A DNA stretch of 64,000 bases, taken from positions 62,001 through 126,000 of the forward strand of contig SVOL01000003.1 in assembly GCA_015066395.1 (NCBI GenBank), read 5' to 3'. Shown piece by piece: positions 51,384 to 60,297 of the stretch. A program made the translations under genes and the position numbers. The notes beneath the pieces are model-generated. The model was not told the origin of the DNA. It made no database searches and worked only from the letters and a program-made list of their open reading frames with translations. Every line of letters begins with the position of its first letter. The first letter of the stretch is position 1. Source of the DNA: Oscillospiraceae bacterium. Its GTDB lineage: Bacteria > Bacillota > Clostridia > Oscillospirales > Acutalibacteraceae.

Positions 51384-52319
51384 TTATTTCATATCAAGTC
51401 CGAACGAACGAATAAGTCCGTCACGGTTACGCCAGTCCTCTTTAACCTTGACCCAAATTTTAAGATTTACTTTGCAACCGAAAAATTCTTCGATATCGGC
51501 ACGGGCTAAAGTGCCGATCTTTTTGAGCGTCGCACCGCCTTTACCGATGATTATGCCTTTATGAGAGTCGCGCTCGCAATAAACGGTGGCCTCGATCTCG
51601 ATGATCGGCTCTCCGTTCGGCAGATCACGCTCATAAAAACGCTCAAGTCCCACTGCGATTCCGTGAGGGATCTCCTTGTCGAGCAATCTCAGCATTTTTT
51701 CTCTGATAAGCTCGGTGATGATGACGCTGTCAGCCTGATCGGTCACTTCATCAGCGGCAAAAAAATGCGGAGCTGGCTTTGTATATTCGAGCATTTTTTC
51801 AATAAACTCATCCATGCCGTCACCCGTTACCGCCGACAACGGCAAGACCGCATCAAAATCGTGCAAAGCGGTATAGGCCGCGATTGTGGGCAACAGATCG
51901 GATTTATCTTTGAGAAGATCGATCTTATTGATGACCAACACCGACCTTAAACGACGTTTTTTGATCTCGTCCAGCAAAGCCAGTTCTGCCTTGGGCATAT
52001 CGTTGGGATCAAGCTTAAACTTCGGTGCGGCTTCAACAACCAAAACAGCGGCTTCAACGTCCGATAACCCCGACGAGACAGAGTCCATCATCTTTTCGCC
52101 TAAACGGGTTTTAGGCTTGTGGAAACCGGGCGTGTCAACAAAGACCAACTGCTTGTCCCCACGTGTGAGAACACCCATAATTCTTGTTCTGGTGGTCTGC
52201 GGTTTATCCGACACAATGGCCACCTTTTGACCTAAAAGATTATTTAAAATGGATGATTTTCCGACATTGGCTCTTCCGACAATGGCAATAAAGCCCGATT
52301 GTGTTTTATTTTCGTTCAT
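51384..52319 (-). CDS. era: GTPase Era
   Basis: 311 residues; binds the 3' end of 16S rRNA and acts in 30S assembly. Seen: G1 GRANVGKSSILN, G2 region KPQTTRTRI, G3 DTPGFHKPK, G4 NKIDLL, G5-like LSAVTGDG and a C-terminal KH domain (ATVYCERDSHKGIIIGKGGATLKKIGTLARADIEEFFG). Full length. 11 bp after ybeY; the usual dgkA and cdd genes between ybeY and era are absent here. Confidence 0.97.
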   Translation of the reverse strand: MNENKTQSGFIAIVGRANVGKSSILNNLLGQKVAIVSDKPQTTRTRIMGVLTRGDKQLVFVDTPGFHKPKTRLGEKMMDSVSSGLSDVEAAVLVVEAAPKFKLDPNDMPKAELALLDEIKKRRLRSVLVINKIDLLKDKSDLLPTIAAYTALHDFDAVLPLSAVTGDGMDEFIEKMLEYTKPAPHFFAADEVTDQADSVIITELIREKMLRLLDKEIPHGIAVGLERFYERDLPNGEPIIEIEATVYCERDSHKGIIIGKGGATLKKIGTLARADIEEFFGCKVNLKIWVKVKEDWRNRDGLIRSFGLDMK

Positions 52320-52330
52320 TAAAATTCCTC

Positions 52331-52825
52331 TTATTCAGTAAAAGTGACTTCTCTCGACAGTCCCATTTTAATAAGCACCGATTCTTCCTTTTCACGCATT
52401 ATTTCGGAATCCTTTTGAGACCCAACGTGATCATAGCCCAAAAGATGCAGCATCGAGTGCACGGTCAGAAACGCCATCTCCCTCTGGAATGAGTGACCGT
52501 ATTCCTCGGCCTGACGCACCGCATGCTCGACCGAAATGATAACATCGCCCAAAAGCTTGGCTTTAGTTGCAGGATTTTCATCGTAAACGCCGTCTTCACC
52601 TAACGGAAAAGAAAGTACATCGGTAGAAGCATCTATATTTCTGAACTCGGCATTCAGTTCTTTTATCTGCTTATCGTCAACAAAGGAAACGTCGACCTCA
52701 GCCGGTTCCAAAAAACCCTCTTCAGCCAGTACGGCTGTGCAGGCACGGCGTATCAGCATTCTGATACCGGTAGGAATTTTGATGGCTCTTTGCTTGTTCA
52801 TAATGGTTACTTTCACTTTTTCCAT
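52331..52825 (-). CDS. ybeY: Endoribonuclease YbeY (rRNA maturation factor)
   Basis: 164 residues. Seen: FVDDKQIKELNAEFRNIDASTDVLSFPL and the metal motif TVHSMLHLLGYDH (HxxxHxxxxxH). It cleaves single-stranded RNA and takes part in 16S rRNA 3'-end processing, in keeping with its neighbour era. Confidence 0.95.
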   Translation of the reverse strand: MEKVKVTIMNKQRAIKIPTGIRMLIRRACTAVLAEEGFLEPAEVDVSFVDDKQIKELNAEFRNIDASTDVLSFPLGEDGVYDENPATKAKLLGDVIISVEHAVRQAEEYGHSFQREMAFLTVHSMLHLLGYDHVGSQKDSEIMREKEESVLIKMGLSREVTFTE

Positions 52826-52887
52826 ACTGACTCTCCTCTTAAAAAAATTAAAGGGTTTATGCTGTTTATATAAAGGGCTTTGCCTTT

Positions 52888-53859
52888 TTACCGTCTTCTT
52901 TCCTCATACTTTTCGTATGCTTTTATTATCTGCTGAACAAGTCGGTGGCGGACAACGTCACGCTCCGAAAACCTTGTTATCGCGATATCCTCGATATCAG
53001 CCAAAATGTGCAGGACCTGCTTTAATCCCGACTTTTTTCCGTCGGGCAGATCGATCTGCGTAACATCTCCCGTAACCACCGCTTTGGAGTTAAAGCCTAA
53101 ACGCGTTAAAAACATCTTCATCTGCTCAGGGGTCGTGTTCTGTGCCTCGTCTAAGATTATAAAACTGTCGTCAAGCGTTCTGCCTCTCATATATGCCAAA
53201 GGTGCGACCTCGATATCGCCGCGCTCCTGGCATTTCTGGAAGTTCTCAGCACCCAGCATATCAAAAAGAGCGTCATAAAGCGGTCTTAAATACGGGTCGA
53301 CCTTTTGTTGGAGATCACCCGGTAGGAAACCTAATTTTTCTCCGGCCTCGACCGCAGGTCTCGTTAAAATGATGCGGTTGACCTTTTTCGACTTGAAAGC
53401 CTCGACCGCCAATGCTACAGCCAGATAGGTCTTGCCCGTACCGGCAGGACCGACACCTATCGTCACGGTATTTTTGCGAATAGCCTCGACATATTTTTTC
53501 TGACCGATGGTCTTAGCCTTTATCGGTTTGCCCTTAGAGGTCACACAAATGCAGTCGCTGTCGGTAAGCTTTGCGATTCCCTCAGCCTCACCGTCATTCA
53601 CAAGTGACATACAATAACGGATGCTCTGGTCGGTTAACGTCTCGCCCTTGTTAATAAGAGTTATCAGACCCTCGACCGTCTGCACAGCACGGTTGACACC
53701 TGCTTCGTCACCGCTGATCCTTATTTCTCCGGCACGAAAAACGATGCGAACAGAAAACTCTTTTTCAATAAGCCGGATGTTCTCATCCATATTTCCGAAG
53801 AGTCCCTGAACCTGCTCCAAACGCTCGATGTTGATAATGTGTTCCGCCAAATTTTTCAC
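52888..53859 (-). CDS. phoH: PhoH-family ATPase
   Basis: 323 residues: an N-terminal KH-like part (EFSVRIVFRAGEIRISGDEAGVNRAVQTVEGL) followed by the PhoH ATPase with Walker A VGPAGTGKTYLAVALAVEA, RPAVEAGEKLGFLPGDLQQK and Walker B DSFIILDEAQNTTPEQMKMFLTR. Predicted RNA-associated ATPase, conserved just upstream of ybeY, with which it probably works in RNA metabolism. Confidence 0.94.
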   Translation of the reverse strand: MKNLAEHIINIERLEQVQGLFGNMDENIRLIEKEFSVRIVFRAGEIRISGDEAGVNRAVQTVEGLITLINKGETLTDQSIRYCMSLVNDGEAEGIAKLTDSDCICVTSKGKPIKAKTIGQKKYVEAIRKNTVTIGVGPAGTGKTYLAVALAVEAFKSKKVNRIILTRPAVEAGEKLGFLPGDLQQKVDPYLRPLYDALFDMLGAENFQKCQERGDIEVAPLAYMRGRTLDDSFIILDEAQNTTPEQMKMFLTRLGFNSKAVVTGDVTQIDLPDGKKSGLKQVLHILADIEDIAITRFSERDVVRHRLVQQIIKAYEKYEERRR

Positions 53860-53895
53860 TCCGTTATTTTAAGTGTTATTTAAGTTTATTCTACA

Positions 53896-55071
53896 TTATT
53901 TTTCCGTTAAAATCAACAATAAATCTTGCTCGGCAATATTTTCTCTTAAACTGTATGTTGCGGAGATCTCAACGCCCTTTTCGAGCACCTTATATTCGAC
54001 GTTTTTTGACAAGATCTCGGCCGCCGACAGTTCACTTTCCTCAATTTCTTTGAGTTTCACCGTTGCCAGTTCCCTTGCCACCGCTTCATCGATCAAAAAT
54101 GCACGCGTATCAACCGGCACAAACTCAGCCGTTGTCAATGTTATCGGCAGATATGCACCGTTCCAATCCCACCGTTTCACCTCGACCGTGCGTTCAAAGT
54201 TGCCCTTCAGAGAGCCCAGATACAGCGGAATATCAATGCCGAAAAAGGATAGTACGGTTCGGCTTTTCGGTTCGCCTACGCATATTTGTTCCGACTGCAC
54301 GAAGGTTGCCATATAGGTTATCGTCCGCTCGGTTCTGGCGAACACTTTTCCCGAAGAGCGACCGAACTTTGAACTCCCGTCTTTATACTCGGTCACTCCC
54401 GACACCAAAAGATCGCCTGCCTTGACCGTCTGCCCGACCTTGACGGCAACGGTTCCCTCAGTAACCTCAAGCCGCTCAATAATGCCGTCGTTGGAGGCTA
54501 CCAGATTACACGGTGTTTTGTCGGTCTTTTCGGTCGACAGCGACTCCGAAATGTTGACCGTTGCCGTTGACCCCTCAATGTTGACCGAGGCCCACGCGAT
54601 ATCCGGCAACGCCAACGCCAGCCTGGTTCTAAAGTCCTCGGAATCGACCGAGCTTATCCTTGTTCCCTCCAAGAGTCCCAACTCAGCACAGGCCGATAAA
54701 ACTTCAGCGGTCGGTATTCTTTCGTTACCGACTACATTGATATTCCATACAAACGAAGACATATAAAAAAGCATCGCGAAATACAGCACAAACCCCAACG
54801 CAAAGCCGACCCTCAGACGGTATTTGCGAAGTTTAAACGGCAGTCCGTAACGCTTCACGACCTTTGTTTTTATCCGATTTTTACCCTTTATTTTATGAAG
54901 TTTTTTGTAATCCCTCAAAAGAACTTTGAGCGTCAGCCGACCGCCTTTTCGCTGTATGTCCCAAAACGGCACCCGATGAGCGGCAAGCTGATTCAAAAAC
55001 CGTTCCGGAAAATCGCCCGAAACCGAAAATTCAACAAATCCCGATAAAAATTTTATAATGTAGACTACCAT
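53896..55071 (-). CDS. yqfD: Sporulation protein YqfD
   Basis: 391 residues: an N-terminal cytoplasmic/POTRA-like part (FLNQLAAHRVPFWDIQRKGGRLTLKVLLRDYK), a TM at ~93-113 (GFALGFVLYFAMLFYMSSFVW) followed at once by the family motif NINVVGNERIP, and an extracytoplasmic beta domain with an internal biotinyl-like loop (GIIERLEVTEGTVAVKVGQTVKAGDLLVSG). YqfD is a mother-cell sporulation protein implicated in the forespore channel complex. 2 bp after yqfC, as in other spore formers. Confidence 0.93.
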   Translation of the reverse strand: MVVYIIKFLSGFVEFSVSGDFPERFLNQLAAHRVPFWDIQRKGGRLTLKVLLRDYKKLHKIKGKNRIKTKVVKRYGLPFKLRKYRLRVGFALGFVLYFAMLFYMSSFVWNINVVGNERIPTAEVLSACAELGLLEGTRISSVDSEDFRTRLALALPDIAWASVNIEGSTATVNISESLSTEKTDKTPCNLVASNDGIIERLEVTEGTVAVKVGQTVKAGDLLVSGVTEYKDGSSKFGRSSGKVFARTERTITYMATFVQSEQICVGEPKSRTVLSFFGIDIPLYLGSLKGNFERTVEVKRWDWNGAYLPITLTTAEFVPVDTRAFLIDEAVARELATVKLKEIEESELSAAEILSKNVEYKVLEKGVEISATYSLRENIAEQDLLLILTEK

Positions 55072-55073
55072 TT

Positions 55074-55379
55074 TTATCCCTTCGTAATAAATTCGATGCT
55101 GTCGATCTGACCCTCGATAATGACATCCGCGTCGCTCAACGACGAAATGCTGAGACCTTTGCCCAAGAACACTACCGTACCGCCGACGACCCTTAGTTTT
55201 ATAAGGTTTTCATAATAATCTATTATCCCTCGGCACCCGTCAACCGTGGCCTGGTGGTTGAACTCCAACTGCAGCGAAGCGGCTTTTAAGGCCGACAACT
55301 CGTTGATCCCAAAGAATTTCGGTCGTCTGCGGTTCAGCTTAAAATCACTGTCTATCTTCTTTCGCATAACTGCCCTCAC
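55074..55379 (-). CDS. yqfC: Sporulation protein YqfC
   Basis: 101 residues with the YabP/YqfC fold pattern: LQLEFNHQATVDGCRGIIDYYENLIKLRVVGGTVVFLGKGLSISSL then IEGQIDSIEF. Small mother-cell sporulation protein that pairs with YqfD. The first gene of the minus-strand block; an internal Met at residue 5 is an alternative start. In the 243 bp to ylbJ I see only short palindromic fragments. Confidence 0.9.
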   Translation of the reverse strand: MRAVMRKKIDSDFKLNRRRPKFFGINELSALKAASLQLEFNHQATVDGCRGIIDYYENLIKLRVVGGTVVFLGKGLSISSLSDADVIIEGQIDSIEFITKG

Positions 55380-55622
55380 AAAAATATACTAACTAACTTT
55401 ATGCTGTCGGCAAGCCATTCATTCGAAATGTAAAACGGAAAACAGTCGATGGTTGCCCCTACAGCGTAATTTTTAAATTTACTTGTTGGGGAGAGCGATG
55501 CTCTCACGCAAAATTTTTGATTTTTTGTCACTGCCCCGTTTTAGCGGAGAATCTTTGTTTCACGGCTAACAAAGTGGGGTATTTTAAGACTTTTCTTAGC
55601 ATAAATTTCAAACGGTGATGGT

Positions 55623-56720
55623 ATGATTCTGAAAATACGTCAAGTTGCGACCGTCGTATTCGCGACGGTTTTGGGAGCGGTCATCTTAATAATGTCGGGC
55701 AATGTTCGGCGAGGCGTTAACGATAGCGTTGAGCTGTGCATTTCTTCCGTCGTGCCGTCGCTGTTTTTGTTCACGATCGTGGCAAATTTTGCGGTAAATT
55801 CGGGGTTGTGCCGTATTTTGGGCAGACCGTTGCACCGATTTTCAACCTTTTCCTTTAATCTGTCGGGTGAGCAATTCAGCGTGTTTTTACTGTCGCTCAT
55901 TTCGGGCTATCCCGTCGGAGCGACCCTAATATCTCAGCTTTTAAAGGACGGAAAAATCACCGAAACAAAAGCCCGAACGATGCTGAACTTTTGCATTTCG
56001 GCAGGTCCCGCGTTTATTCTTATCACGGTCGGCGAGGTCGCGCTCGGACATCGCTCAGACGGCTACCGACTGCTTTTTGCACACACATTGAGCAGTCTTA
56101 TTCTTTGTTTTTGCTTTGGACTCGGCACCCGTATTTTCGACAAAACCTGCCAAAAGCCGACCGAAACAGCACCTGTTTCGGTATCCGAATCCGGAGTCTC
56201 CGAAAACTTTGTCAAATCGGCAATCGACGCATCGAAGGCGATGCTCAACGTATGCACCTTCGTTATCGCTTTCGGCGCTTTGGGTAGGCTTATCACGACC
56301 GATATTCCGTTTTTCTCCCCTTTTGCGGTCAATTTGTTAAGAGGCCTTGTCGAGGTGACAAACGGCGTCAACCTCTTCGGTCGCGGAAGGCTGTCGCTCA
56401 TCGCCTTTTTGTTGGGCTTCGGCGGAATATCGGTGCATTTTCAGGTACTATCCATTTTATCTGATGCGCAATGCCGCTATCTTCCGTTGTTGCTCTCACG
56501 CATCGTTCACGGCTGTATCTCCGCCGCAATGATCGCTTTAATGGAAATCATCTCACCCCGATATATCGACACCGCCGCCACACCTTCGATTTCCGTATCG
56601 CAAAGCGGCAACCCAGCCGCTGTTTTGGCCCTGATGCTTTTAGGCGTTGTGCTGGTCGTATACTCGTCCCAATCGCGACAACACCTTACAAAATTCGATA
56701 CATCTTGCCAAAATCGATAA
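55623..56720 (+). CDS. ylbJ: Sporulation integral membrane protein YlbJ
   Basis: 365 residues, about eight TMs, with nucleoside-recognition-like halves. Typical YlbJ strings are present: VELCISSVVPSLFLFTIVANF, LLSLISGYPVGATLISQLLKDGKI, ARTMLNFCISAGPAFILITVG and LLRGLVEVTNGVNLF. YlbJ is a sigma-E-controlled protein needed for spore formation, with an unclear transport role. Single gene. Confidence 0.92.
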   Translation: MILKIRQVATVVFATVLGAVILIMSGNVRRGVNDSVELCISSVVPSLFLFTIVANFAVNSGLCRILGRPLHRFSTFSFNLSGEQFSVFLLSLISGYPVGATLISQLLKDGKITETKARTMLNFCISAGPAFILITVGEVALGHRSDGYRLLFAHTLSSLILCFCFGLGTRIFDKTCQKPTETAPVSVSESGVSENFVKSAIDASKAMLNVCTFVIAFGALGRLITTDIPFFSPFAVNLLRGLVEVTNGVNLFGRGRLSLIAFLLGFGGISVHFQVLSILSDAQCRYLPLLLSRIVHGCISAAMIALMEIISPRYIDTAATPSISVSQSGNPAAVLALMLLGVVLVVYSSQSRQHLTKFDTSCQNR

Positions 56721-56768
56721 TATGTAGTATAATAAACCCGTAATGACAGTAACATCGGCATCCGACGC

Positions 56769-56840
56769 GGTTTCGTGACGGCCGAAGGCCGTCGTACCGC
56801 CGAAGGCGGTGTTAAAATCAAAAGATTTTAACACGAAACC
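56769..56840. repeat. Cloverleaf-like cluster of three hairpins inside an inverted repeat
   Basis: Outer arms GGTTTCGTG (56769-56777) and CACGAAACC (56832-56840) enclose GACGGCC-GAA-GGCCGTC, ACCGCC-GAA-GGCGGT and GTTAAAATC-AAAA-GATTTTAAC. All four stems are perfect. Resembles the hairpin array after tRNA-Val in construction, with other stem sequences. Confidence 0.65.
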
Positions 56841-56922
56841 GCCGACGAGAAATGCCTCGCTTAAATTTCGATTCGATAACATCATAAATCCGTCGGTTTT
56901 CGACGGTATACTCGGAGGACGT

Positions 56923-57141
56923 ATGAACAATAAGAAGTTTTTTAGATCCGATATTCCGCCTGCCTGTGCCTATTGCAAACACGGTCGCAGTATTTCGGGC
57001 GGGAAAGAGGTTTTTTGCCTCAAAAAAGGCATTGTTGACGCGGATGATAACTGCCGCGCGTTCAAATACGATGTGCTCAAGCGTAAACCGCAGAGTACAG
57101 GTATTGAAAAAAGTTACTCAGAAGAGGATTTTAAGCTCTGA
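56923..57141 (+). CDS. Small cysteine-rich protein (72 residues)
   Basis: ATG at 56923 with GGAGG 4 bp upstream. Pattern PACAYCKHGRSISGGKEVFC then KKGIVDADDNCRAFKYDVLKRKP: four Cys (CxxC-x14-C-x12-C) that could bind zinc, then a basic/acidic tail. Short proteins of this layout recur in Clostridia, but their function is not known to me. The longer frame upstream runs through the hairpin cluster and is not used. Confidence 0.75.
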   Translation: MNNKKFFRSDIPPACAYCKHGRSISGGKEVFCLKKGIVDADDNCRAFKYDVLKRKPQSTGIEKSYSEEDFKL

Positions 57142-57156
57142 TTTATAAAATAACTA

Positions 57157-57185
57157 TTGACAAATGCTGTCTTCAAGGATATAAT
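57157..57185 (+). promoter_or_regulatory. Promoter of the tRNA-His/tRNA-Gln unit
   Basis: Consensus -35 TTGACA (57157-57162), 17-bp spacer, -10 TATAAT (57180-57185). Confidence 0.9.
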
Positions 57186-57220
57186 ATTCGATGTGCCGAA
57201 AAGGCATACCGTAAGATGTG

Positions 57221-57297
<77 letters not shown>

Positions 57298-57323
57298 CTT
57301 TTTTTATACCTATTTTTGAACTT

Positions 57324-57398
57324 TGGGGTGTCGTCAAGCGGTAAGACACAGCACTTTGACTGCTGCATTCGTAGGTTCGAATCCTGCCACCCCAGCCA
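57324..57398 (+). tRNA. tRNA-Gln (anticodon TTG), CCA encoded
   Basis: Acceptor TGGGGTG/CACCCCA, anticodon stem CAGCA/TGCTG around CTTTGAC (anticodon TTG), T loop TTCGAAT, discriminator G, CCA. Co-transcribed with tRNA-His, 26 bp downstream. Confidence 0.95.
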
Positions 57399-57400
57399 AT

Positions 57401-57441
57401 AAGAAACGACAATTTTCGACAGAAGATTGTCGTTTCTTTTT
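57401..57441 (+). terminator. Terminator of the tRNA pair
   Basis: Stem AAGAAACGACAAT/ATTGTCGTTTCTT followed by TTTTG. Confidence 0.85.
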
Positions 57442-57442
57442 G

Positions 57443-57535
57443 TTCTTTTCACTTTTCTCTTTTCGTTCTTCTCTCTTCTCTAAAATTGTCGTTTCCGGAG
57501 AAAAGATAAGAGAGAAGAGATAAAAGAAAAGGTAG
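57443..57535. repeat. Pyrimidine/purine imperfect inverted repeat
   Basis: A C/T-only stretch (CTTTTCACTTTTCTC.., 57446-57482) pairs imperfectly with an A/G-only stretch (AAAAGATAAGAGAGAAGAG.., 57502-57533). A similar arrangement follows the tRNA-Val region (about 13040-13140). Confidence 0.45.
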
Positions 57536-57601
57536 CTTTGCTCCGCAAAGCATTGATTTGAATAACGAATTATGATATAATACATTCAGAGGTGATGATG
57601 A

Positions 57602-57952
57602 ATGAACAGTCCTTTACTCGATAAATCTCTCGATTTTGCAACACAAATCGTATTGTTTTATGAAGAGTTTTCCAAATCAAAAAAAGATACAACTATCGCC
57701 AAACAATTACTTCGCTCTGCTACAAGTGTTGGTGCAAATATAAACGAAGCCATATACGGTAACAGCAAAGCGGATTTTATATCAAAATTACATATTTCTC
57801 TTAAAGAAACAGGTGAAAGTATTTATTGGCTAAAGCTTCTAAAAAATACAAAGCTTGTGAATTGTGATTTTGATAGCTTACTCTCACTTGCTAAAGAAAT
57901 TAAGAGAATGCTTATTGCATCCTTGAATACCGCAAAGGAGAACGGCAAATGA
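57602..57952 (+). CDS. Four-helix-bundle protein (rRNA intervening-sequence family)
   Basis: 116 residues of the TIGR02436/IVS family: LDKSLDFATQIVLFYEEF, TTIAKQLLRSATSVGANINEA and ADFISKLHISLKETGESIYWLKLL are the typical helices. Proteins of this kind were first met in 23S rRNA intervening sequences and also occur alone in accessory regions; function unknown, an association with reverse transcriptases or diversification has been noted for some. AT-rich compared with its neighbours, downstream of tRNA genes, overlapping the next gene by 4 bp. Suggests acquisition by transfer. Confidence 0.85.
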   Translation: MNSPLLDKSLDFATQIVLFYEEFSKSKKDTTIAKQLLRSATSVGANINEAIYGNSKADFISKLHISLKETGESIYWLKLLKNTKLVNCDFDSLLSLAKEIKRMLIASLNTAKENGK

Positions 57953-58278
57953 ATAAATGGATTGTTGAAGATTGGGCTTTTATTGTAGAAGTAATTGACG
58001 GAGACGCAAAGAATTGCAGACTTGGATTAGAAAAGGGAGACGTTTTTCATTTTGAATACGAAACACCTCAAAGCTTCTGTCCTCGAGCTATGGCGGAAAT
58101 TTATACTTGGTGTGAAGTAGTTAGATGTGGCGGTGACTTTACATACAGAGGCGCAAAAGATAAATATAAAATAGAAATTCCTTGTCCGTGCCATTGTTTG
58201 CAATTTTGCCTTACTGCCGTTCCTATAAATAGGGATCAAAATGGAAACTATATTAACAATAGCATAAATGCTAACTAA
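57949..58278 (+). CDS. TIGR04076-family protein
   Basis: 109 residues: an N-terminal beta part, GLEKGDVFHFEYETPQSFCPRAMAEIYTWCEVVRCGGDF (the conserved Cys-P-x-A-W/E--Y pattern of TIGR04076) and a Cys-rich IEIPCPCHCLQFCLTAV. Family members are short proteins of unknown function, possibly metal- or cluster-binding. ATG overlaps the stop of the four-helix-bundle gene (ATGA), so translation is coupled. Confidence 0.75.
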   Translation: MNKWIVEDWAFIVEVIDGDAKNCRLGLEKGDVFHFEYETPQSFCPRAMAEIYTWCEVVRCGGDFTYRGAKDKYKIEIPCPCHCLQFCLTAVPINRDQNGNYINNSINAN

Positions 58279-58349
58279 TGAACGGTGAGAGTTCGAATTC
58301 ATACGCAAAAACGGCAAAAATATCTTTTTTGTAGCCCATAGCCAAACGG

Positions 58350-58378
58350 GAACTCCGCATTTCTGCGGGGTTTTCCTT
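58350..58378 (+). terminator. Terminator after the TIGR04076 gene
   Basis: Stem AACTCCGCA/TGCGGGGTT (one G-T pair) with a 4-nt loop followed by TTCC. Confidence 0.6.
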
Positions 58379-58465
58379 TATTTATGCGGTGTTTCGGCAC
58401 TTTTAAAAGATAAATTTCGGTTGAAGAATTTATAGAAGATACCAGATCATCTAATAAAGAAGTTT

Positions 58466-58512
58466 AATAAAAAACCCGTTGCGATCCAAAGGACCGCAAC
58501 GGGTGATTTTTT
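58466..58512 (-). terminator. Terminator of pckG
   Basis: Stem ACCCGTTGCG/CGCAACGGGT with an 11-nt loop; on minus it is followed by TTTTTTATT, 10 bp past the gene. Confidence 0.88.
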
Positions 58513-58521
58513 GCCTTATTA

Positions 58522-60297
58522 TTAAAGTGCTGCTTTAAGATTTTCGAGCTGCTCGCGAAGTTCGTTCGGCAACTTGTCGCCGAACTTCTTGTAGTGCTCT
58601 TCGATCTCAGTGGCTTCCTTAGTCCACATATCCTTGTCAACGGTAAGAATGCTCTTCAAAGTATCCATATCCATATCAAGGTCGGTGAGATCAATGTCTT
58701 CAGGCATCGGAACATAACCGATAGCGGTCTCGGTAGCCTCAGCCTTGCCTTCGCAACGATCGAGGATCCAGTTAAGAACTCTCATATTATCGCCAAAACC
58801 GGGCCAGAGGAAGTTGCCATCGTCATCGGTACGGAACCAGTTAACATTGAAGATCTTGGGAGCCTTGTCGCCAAGCTTCTTGCCCATATCGAGCCAGTGC
58901 TGGAAGTAGTCAGCCATATTGTATCCGCAGAAGGGAAGCATAGCCATAGGATCGCGGCGGACAACACCGACAGCGCCTGCAGCAGCTGCAGTAGTCTCAG
59001 AAGCCATTGCCGAACCTACGAATACACCGTTTTCCCAAGACTTCGACTGGTATACCAGCGGAGCAGTCTTTGCACGGCGGCCGCCGAATACGATAGCCGA
59101 GATCGGAACGCCAGCACCTTTGTCAAACTCCTCAGAAATGCAGGGACAATTCTTAGCAGGAGCAGTAAAGCGGGAATTGGGGTTGGCGGCACAAGTGGTC
59201 TTATCAGCCTTGTCAAACTTGGCAGGATCCCACTTATTACCCTTCCAGTCGTTAGCGTTAGTAGGCAGATCCTTGTTAAGACCCTCCCACCATACGGTGT
59301 TGTTGGAAAGATCATGTGCTACGTTAGTAAAAATAGTGCCTTCCTTGGTAGAAGCCAACGCATTGAAGTTGGACTTCTCGTTAGTACCGGGAGCAACACC
59401 GAAGAAGCCGTTTTCGGGGTTGATAGCATAAAGTCTGCCATCCTCGCCTATTCTCATCCAGGCAATGTCATCACCGATAGTCCACACCTTATAACCCTTT
59501 TTGCGGAGATACTCGGGCGGAATAAGCATAGCCAGGTTGGTCTTACCGCAAGCAGACGGGAATGCGGCAGCGATGTACTTAACTTCGCCCTTAGGATTCT
59601 CAAGTCCCAAAATAAGCATATGCTCAGCCATCCAGCCTTCCTTCCAACCCTGGTAGGAAGCGATACGGAGAGCAAAGCACTTCTTACCGAGAAGAACGTT
59701 ACCGCCGTAGCCGGAGTTGACCGAAATAATGGTGTTATCCTCGGGGAACTGGCAGATATATCTGTACTCAGGGTCAATGTCGCAACGAGAGTGCAAGCAA
59801 CGTACCCAGTCATTAGAGTCGCCGAGAACTTCCATAACCTTAGGGCTAACACGGGTCATAATGAGCATATTGAGAACAACGTAGATCGAATCGGTTACCT
59901 CGATACCGACTTTAGCAAGCGGAGAGCCGATGGGTCCCATAGAGAAGGGAACGATATACATTGTCTCGCCCTTGTAGGAGCCGCGGGCAATGTTATAAAG
60001 CTTCTTATACATTTCCTCGGGTGCACACCAGTTATTGGTAGGACCTGCGTCTTCCTTAGTAGAGGTACAGATAAAGGTTCTGTCCTCAACACGTGCAACG
60101 TCGTTAGGATTGGTTCTGTGGAGATAGCAACCGGGAAGAAGTTCCTGGTTCAATTCGATCATCTCGCCCGACTCGCAAGCCTCTTTACGGAGAGCGTCAC
60201 GCTGAGCGTCAGAACCGTCGATCCACATAACCTGATCGGGCGTGAGGAGCTCTTTCATTTCCTCAAGCCATTTAATAACGGTAGGGTTTTTGGTCAT
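58522..60297 (-). CDS. pckG: Phosphoenolpyruvate carboxykinase (GTP)
   Basis: 591 residues; interconverts oxaloacetate + GTP and PEP + CO2 + GDP. Fermenting anaerobes often run it toward oxaloacetate on the way to succinate or propionate. Seen: TMYIVPFSMGPIGSPLAKVGIEVTDS, GYGGNVLLGKKCFALRIAS, P-loop AAAFPSACGKTNLAMLIPP (GTP-type, reactive Cys), DDIAWMRIGEDGRLYAINPENGFFGVAPGT and FGGRRAKTAPLVYQ. Very biased codon use suggests high expression, which also creates a 622-codon shadow frame on the other strand. Monocistronic. Confidence 0.97.
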   Translation of the reverse strand: MTKNPTVIKWLEEMKELLTPDQVMWIDGSDAQRDALRKEACESGEMIELNQELLPGCYLHRTNPNDVARVEDRTFICTSTKEDAGPTNNWCAPEEMYKKLYNIARGSYKGETMYIVPFSMGPIGSPLAKVGIEVTDSIYVVLNMLIMTRVSPKVMEVLGDSNDWVRCLHSRCDIDPEYRYICQFPEDNTIISVNSGYGGNVLLGKKCFALRIASYQGWKEGWMAEHMLILGLENPKGEVKYIAAAFPSACGKTNLAMLIPPEYLRKKGYKVWTIGDDIAWMRIGEDGRLYAINPENGFFGVAPGTNEKSNFNALASTKEGTIFTNVAHDLSNNTVWWEGLNKDLPTNANDWKGNKWDPAKFDKADKTTCAANPNSRFTAPAKNCPCISEEFDKGAGVPISAIVFGGRRAKTAPLVYQSKSWENGVFVGSAMASETTAAAAGAVGVVRRDPMAMLPFCGYNMADYFQHWLDMGKKLGDKAPKIFNVNWFRTDDDGNFLWPGFGDNMRVLNWILDRCEGKAEATETAIGYVPMPEDIDLTDLDMDMDTLKSILTVDKDMWTKEATEIEEHYKKFGDKLPNELREQLENLKAAL

